A DNA stretch of 64,000 bases from an uncultured Bacteroides sp. (GTDB lineage: Bacteria > Bacteroidota > Bacteroidia > Bacteroidales > Bacteroidaceae): contig CAMTOQ010000009.1 in NCBI GenBank assembly GCA_947074205.1, forward strand, positions 23,825 through 87,824, given 5' to 3'. Made by a program: the position numbers and the translations under genes. This document shows positions 60,385 through 64,000 of this stretch, piece by piece. Positions within the stretch are counted from its first letter, which is position 1. Each line of letters starts with the position of its first letter. The notes beneath the pieces are model-generated. The model searched no databases and had not been told where the DNA came from. It worked only from the letters and a program-made list of their open reading frames with translations.

Positions 60385-63300
60385 ATGAAAAAACGGATTG
60401 ATTATTTCCTAAGATTTATCTTACTGGGAACTCTATTGGTTGTGTCTAGCTTGCAACTTGCGCAGGCACAAACAGTAACAGCGATTATTAATGGGGAGCA
60501 ACAAAACTTCGATACCGATGCTCTTACCATAGGCAGTTTGGCAAAAGCAACTGCCATTACAGTATCGGGAGAGTGGACAAACACACAATTGCTAAATCTG
60601 CAAAAAGCACTGAAAAGCAGTTGGAGTAGTGCCGAAAACACCACCGAGAACAATATACTAACCCTAGTGGATATGAGCCCTGCAACCTTCAGTGGAGATA
60701 TCACAACGGGGATGGCGTATATGTTTAGACTGTGTGCTGTTTTGACCAGCGTTACTCTGCCAGAGGTTACAAGCGACAACCAGATTTCGCTCTGCAATAC
60801 ATTCAGAGCTTGCGAGAAGTTGACTACTCTTAACAACTTGGAGAAACTTACCAACATCATTAATCTGGATACCGCATTCCGTTATTGCATTGAACTAGAG
60901 AGCATCACTTTACCAGAGGGCACTAAGGCAGAAAGTATATCGTTCTACGATGCATTCATCAGCTGTGCGAAGTTGAAGGAAATTAACAATCTAGATAAGT
61001 TCAACAACATTAGTAACATGGCAGGTGCATTCCGATACTGCTATATATTGGAAAAGGTTACCTTACCCGAAGGTACGAATGCAGAAAGCATATCATTCAG
61101 CTATGCATTCAGCGAATGTAAGAAGCTAACAAAGGTTACAAATCTGGAGAAATTCACCAATATCAACAGTTTAGCATATGCATTTCAGTTCTGCGAGGAG
61201 TTGGTTAGCATTACTCTGCCCAAGGGATCAACTGCCGAAAGCATAACATTTGAATATGCATTACGGAATTGTAAAAAATTACCGGGCATTATAGATTTGA
61301 GAGAATTTACCAACATCAGTAGTTTAAAGTATACATTCAGTGGTTGCGCCTTACTGACAGAAATCACCCTACCGGAGGGAACGACAAGCAAAGAAAACAT
61401 GTCATTCTACTTTACATTTAGTGATTGTTCAAGTTTAACAAGTATTGAAAATTTGGAGAAATTCACCAACATCAGTTCTCTAGAAAACACATTTAGCAGC
61501 TGTCCGAAATTAAGTAGCATTACACTACCTGAGGGTACAACCGCCACAGACATATCATTCAGCAGTACATTCAGCGGATGTTATGAACTGAGTGAGATTA
61601 CTAATTTGGATAAATTCAATAACATCAGTAAACTAGAAAAAACATTCGATCGATGCAGAAAATTGCAAAAAATCACCTTTTCTAGCGACACAAATGACAG
61701 AAGCGTAGATTGCAACAATGTATTCTTTGGTTGTACTATGTTAAAAACCATTGAGAATTTTGATGCTTTTACTAACATCAGTAGAATAGACTATGCATTT
61801 GCAGAGTGCAGGGTATTAGAGAGCATCACTCTGCCAGCGGGTACAAAAAACCAAAACATATCATTCAGTTCTACTTTCTATGGCTGTACAAACCTGAAAA
61901 CTATTAACAATTTTGATAAATTTATCCGTACCCTATACATGTCTAGAACATTTAGTGGCTGCTACGCGCTAACCGAAATTCGACTAGGCATGGATCCAAA
62001 CATTCTGATTGAGAGCAATAGCACTGAGACATTCAATAACACCAATCCTGCTTGTTTGAAATACCTACCCGAAGGCGTGAAAACCATCCCAAATGAATGG
62101 ATAAAAAGTGGTTACAACAACTTCGTAGTTCCTTTTGAAATAGATGACATAAAAGCTCCTACAGTGATAGCGCATGGCGAAGCATTGACACTACCAACTG
62201 TACTGACATATACACCCAACTATGCAGCAGTAAAAGGTACCGGCACATGGCAGATCCAGAAAAGTGGAGAGACTGATTGGAATAACTACACAGAGGGCAC
62301 AACCTTAGACCTTGTCTACGATAAAGCCAAACTTCGCTGGGGCGGCTTGCAAGGATACACAACAGACGATTTGAAGTACTCAAATGAAGTCGAGATAGAA
62401 GTGATTGTACCCTTTGCAGGTGGAGATGGAACTAAAAGCAAACCCTACTTGATAGACAATGAAGCCAGACTTAGATACTTTGCTACCAAAACAGAGGCAA
62501 TCTATGGCAAGCTGATAGCCGATGTGACGCTTTGCACCGATGCTTCGTTCGGTGATGCTACCACATTGATTATTGGCACGAACAGGATACTAACCTTAGG
62601 CGATGCCAATAACACACCAACCGTTGCACTGCCCAAGACCATGATTCTTGAAGGAGCCGAGATTGACGGGGTGAATGCTAATGTAACAAGCATCAACGAA
62701 CTTACAGTGTGCAAAACGGTGGATTGCACCAATTGGAATGCCATCGCCTTGCCTTTTGTGCCCACATCGGTGGTGCTGACAAACAGCAATGGCACAGAGA
62801 AGGGCGGTATATTTATAGATAAGACGAACAGCACTAACGGTCTTCCTAAAATGAATGATGAATACACCTCGATGAGTTACGACGGACAGGCACGCTACTC
62901 TAATGGGCTGACTGACCCCAACCGCACCAACAACTGGAGATACAAAAAACCGGCAAATGGTGTGATAGGCGAAATGTTTGCCTTTGGTAGCGGTGTAAAG
63001 AGTGTGGCGTTTAGCATCAAATCGCCTGCCACTACTATCCTCACGGAGAAAGGTAGCACAGCTAGTTTGACCTATCACGCTGAAGAAGCAGGAAAAGCAG
63101 AATCGCACCGAGGATGGAACTGCATTGACGGGTCGACTACCCGCAGCATGCAGGTGCAACGTTCAGGCGAAGGCCCTGTAATGGTTCAGGTATACGATGA
63201 GAACAACAACAATTACATTACCGAAAATATTGGAGAAAACGGCTATACTGCCAAACCCTTCACTCCACTGTTCGTGAAGACTGTAGGCGAGGAACAAACT

Positions 63301-63924
63301 GTAATGTTTGGCGATGGATCGGTCACTCGTGCGGCATCAGCAGAAGAAGTACTCTACTGTTTTGAGCTACAAGATGAAACTGGCCTGCTACTCGACCGCC
63401 TCTATGTGGGTAAAGATCTAGACACTCGTCTGTACAATGTGCCTAAGATGGGCGCCATGGGTAAAGCGGCAGTGTTGGCTGCAATGGTGAACAACGAAGC
63501 ACTTTGCTCGGTAGTGGCACAGCAGCGTGGCAGCGTGGCTCAAACCAATGCCGATATCAATACAGCAGGACGCTCGGATATCTACCTCGTGTGGACTAGC
63601 GGCGGCAACGATCGAGTATGGCTCAACAACAGCGAGCTGCGACGAGGCGAAGCTATTGCGGCTATAAACGGAAACTATGCGCTAACCATCGGTGCTACAC
63701 CTAGCAGCATCGAAGAGCTATCTACTTCGGTAAAGGTATATGGCACACAGGGTGCAATAGTGTTAGAAGGCATCGAGGAAGGTAGCTGCTATAGGGTATA
63801 CGACACATCGGGCACTAGCGTGGCTACAGCAGTAGCATCTACCTACCGCGTGGAAATCCCGCTTGCCACAGGAGTATATGTGGTAAACATTGAAGGCAAT
63901 GTATATAAAGTAACCGTGAAGTAA
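60385..63924 (+). CDS. BspA-like leucine-rich repeat surface protein
   Basis: 1179 aa. Signal peptide (about 1-28, ending LQLAQAQ). Residues ~110-545 hold alternating LRRs of two types with a combined period of about 47 residues: one type L..ITLPEGTKAESISF..AF..C and one type L..INNLDKFNNISNM..AF..C (BspA/LRR_5-like). Then come beta-domains (about 590-680, IDDIKAPTVIAHGEALTLP), a long adhesin-like region, and a C-terminal ~70 residues (SVKVYGTQGAIVLEGIEEG, then ATGVYVVNIEGNVYKVTVK) resembling a T9SS type A sorting domain. BspA proteins bind fibrinogen, fibronectin or other bacteria. Its promoter is preceded by array C. Confidence 0.87.
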   Translation: MKKRIDYFLRFILLGTLLVVSSLQLAQAQTVTAIINGEQQNFDTDALTIGSLAKATAITVSGEWTNTQLLNLQKALKSSWSSAENTTENNILTLVDMSPATFSGDITTGMAYMFRLCAVLTSVTLPEVTSDNQISLCNTFRACEKLTTLNNLEKLTNIINLDTAFRYCIELESITLPEGTKAESISFYDAFISCAKLKEINNLDKFNNISNMAGAFRYCYILEKVTLPEGTNAESISFSYAFSECKKLTKVTNLEKFTNINSLAYAFQFCEELVSITLPKGSTAESITFEYALRNCKKLPGIIDLREFTNISSLKYTFSGCALLTEITLPEGTTSKENMSFYFTFSDCSSLTSIENLEKFTNISSLENTFSSCPKLSSITLPEGTTATDISFSSTFSGCYELSEITNLDKFNNISKLEKTFDRCRKLQKITFSSDTNDRSVDCNNVFFGCTMLKTIENFDAFTNISRIDYAFAECRVLESITLPAGTKNQNISFSSTFYGCTNLKTINNFDKFIRTLYMSRTFSGCYALTEIRLGMDPNILIESNSTETFNNTNPACLKYLPEGVKTIPNEWIKSGYNNFVVPFEIDDIKAPTVIAHGEALTLPTVLTYTPNYAAVKGTGTWQIQKSGETDWNNYTEGTTLDLVYDKAKLRWGGLQGYTTDDLKYSNEVEIEVIVPFAGGDGTKSKPYLIDNEARLRYFATKTEAIYGKLIADVTLCTDASFGDATTLIIGTNRILTLGDANNTPTVALPKTMILEGAEIDGVNANVTSINELTVCKTVDCTNWNAIALPFVPTSVVLTNSNGTEKGGIFIDKTNSTNGLPKMNDEYTSMSYDGQARYSNGLTDPNRTNNWRYKKPANGVIGEMFAFGSGVKSVAFSIKSPATTILTEKGSTASLTYHAEEAGKAESHRGWNCIDGSTTRSMQVQRSGEGPVMVQVYDENNNNYITENIGENGYTAKPFTPLFVKTVGEEQTVMFGDGSVTRAASAEEVLYCFELQDETGLLLDRLYVGKDLDTRLYNVPKMGAMGKAAVLAAMVNNEALCSVVAQQRGSVAQTNADINTAGRSDIYLVWTSGGNDRVWLNNSELRRGEAIAAINGNYALTIGATPSSIEELSTSVKVYGTQGAIVLEGIEEGSCYRVYDTSGTSVATAVASTYRVEIPLATGVYVVNIEGNVYKVTVK
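60780..62020 (+). repeat. In-gene LRR repeats of the BspA-like protein
   Basis: The coding sequence repeats with a period of about 141 nt (two LRRs). Recurrent DNA words such as AAATTCACCAACATCAG and CACTACCTGAGGGTACAA are related but diverged, showing an old internal expansion rather than a recent one. Confidence 0.75.
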
Positions 63925-64000
63925 ATCTTCTAGATAGATAAGAAGAAAAGCATAACTGCGCAAAGGCGTGTAGTTTTACGTCATTAGCAATCAAGGCCCC

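Overview
The window reads as chromosomal DNA of a type IX secretion (T9SS)-positive member of the Bacteroidales. The evidence is a complete porP-gldK-gldL-gldM-gldN operon, proteins ending in T9SS-type sorting domains, a TonB-dependent receptor with a carboxypeptidase-like N-terminal domain, BspA-type leucine-rich repeats, a C10 cysteine protease, and many TANNTTTG promoter boxes (the Bacteroidetes primary sigma -7 element) instead of sigma-70 -35/-10 pairs. I do not claim a genus. No rRNA, tRNA, CRISPR array, transposase or phage gene was seen.

Layout. 1-4126: surface/secreted operon (LRR protein cut by the window edge, S8 protease lipoprotein, DUF1573 protein, small lipoprotein), closed by a strong bidirectional terminator. 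4231-5988: secreted PL1-type pectate lyase with a T9SS tail. 6140-7265: a uracil-DNA-glycosylase-like protein and a DUF488 protein. 7243-15724 (minus): six-gene catabolic operon (DapA-like aldolase, sodium:solute symporter, iron alcohol dehydrogenase, PdxA-family dehydrogenase, DUF1537 sugar-acid kinase, pectinesterase-like beta-helix protein). 15983-22063: exonuclease III, a repeat-rich gap, a TldD/PmbA pair, and a small membrane protein with an ABC exporter. 22120-23136: two small envelope genes. 23245-29258: dideoxy-aminosugar and surface-polysaccharide island (isomerase, acyltransferase, aminotransferase, two glycosyltransferases, flippase). 29267-35923: TonB receptor, lipoprotein, Asn/Gly-rich protein, C10 protease with T9SS tail. 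36071-37576: methyltransferase-like protein, cobalamin adenosyltransferase, DUF2795. 37755-44287: T9SS core operon and a beta-barrel. 44367-57984: housekeeping (priA, phosphatase, cdaA, folP, murF, vanZ-like, NSS transporter, HhH protein, lolD, tcdA, antiporter, asd). 58121-59886: pncA-pncB NAD salvage. 60385-63924: large BspA-like protein.

How it fits together. The T9SS core can export the pectate lyase, the C10 protease and probably the BspA-like protein. In T9SS bacteria the sorting tail is usually cleaved and the cargo attached to a surface polysaccharide, so the aminosugar/flippase island is a plausible partner, although that link is inference. The pectin-active enzymes and the sugar-acid operon suggest use of plant-cell-wall or sugar-acid substrates.

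The most unusual signal is not a gene. It is a family of 22-bp modules in short tandem arrays. One array follows the xth stop codon, one starts at the base after the TonB-receptor stop codon, one lies upstream of the BspA gene where its last module is half of a terminator hairpin, and related modules (one a 21/22 match, in inverted orientation) lie inside the coding sequence of priA. A second palindromic family (GGCACAGC/GCTGTGCC) is shared between the 16739-17255 gap and the tail of a small ORF near 32170.
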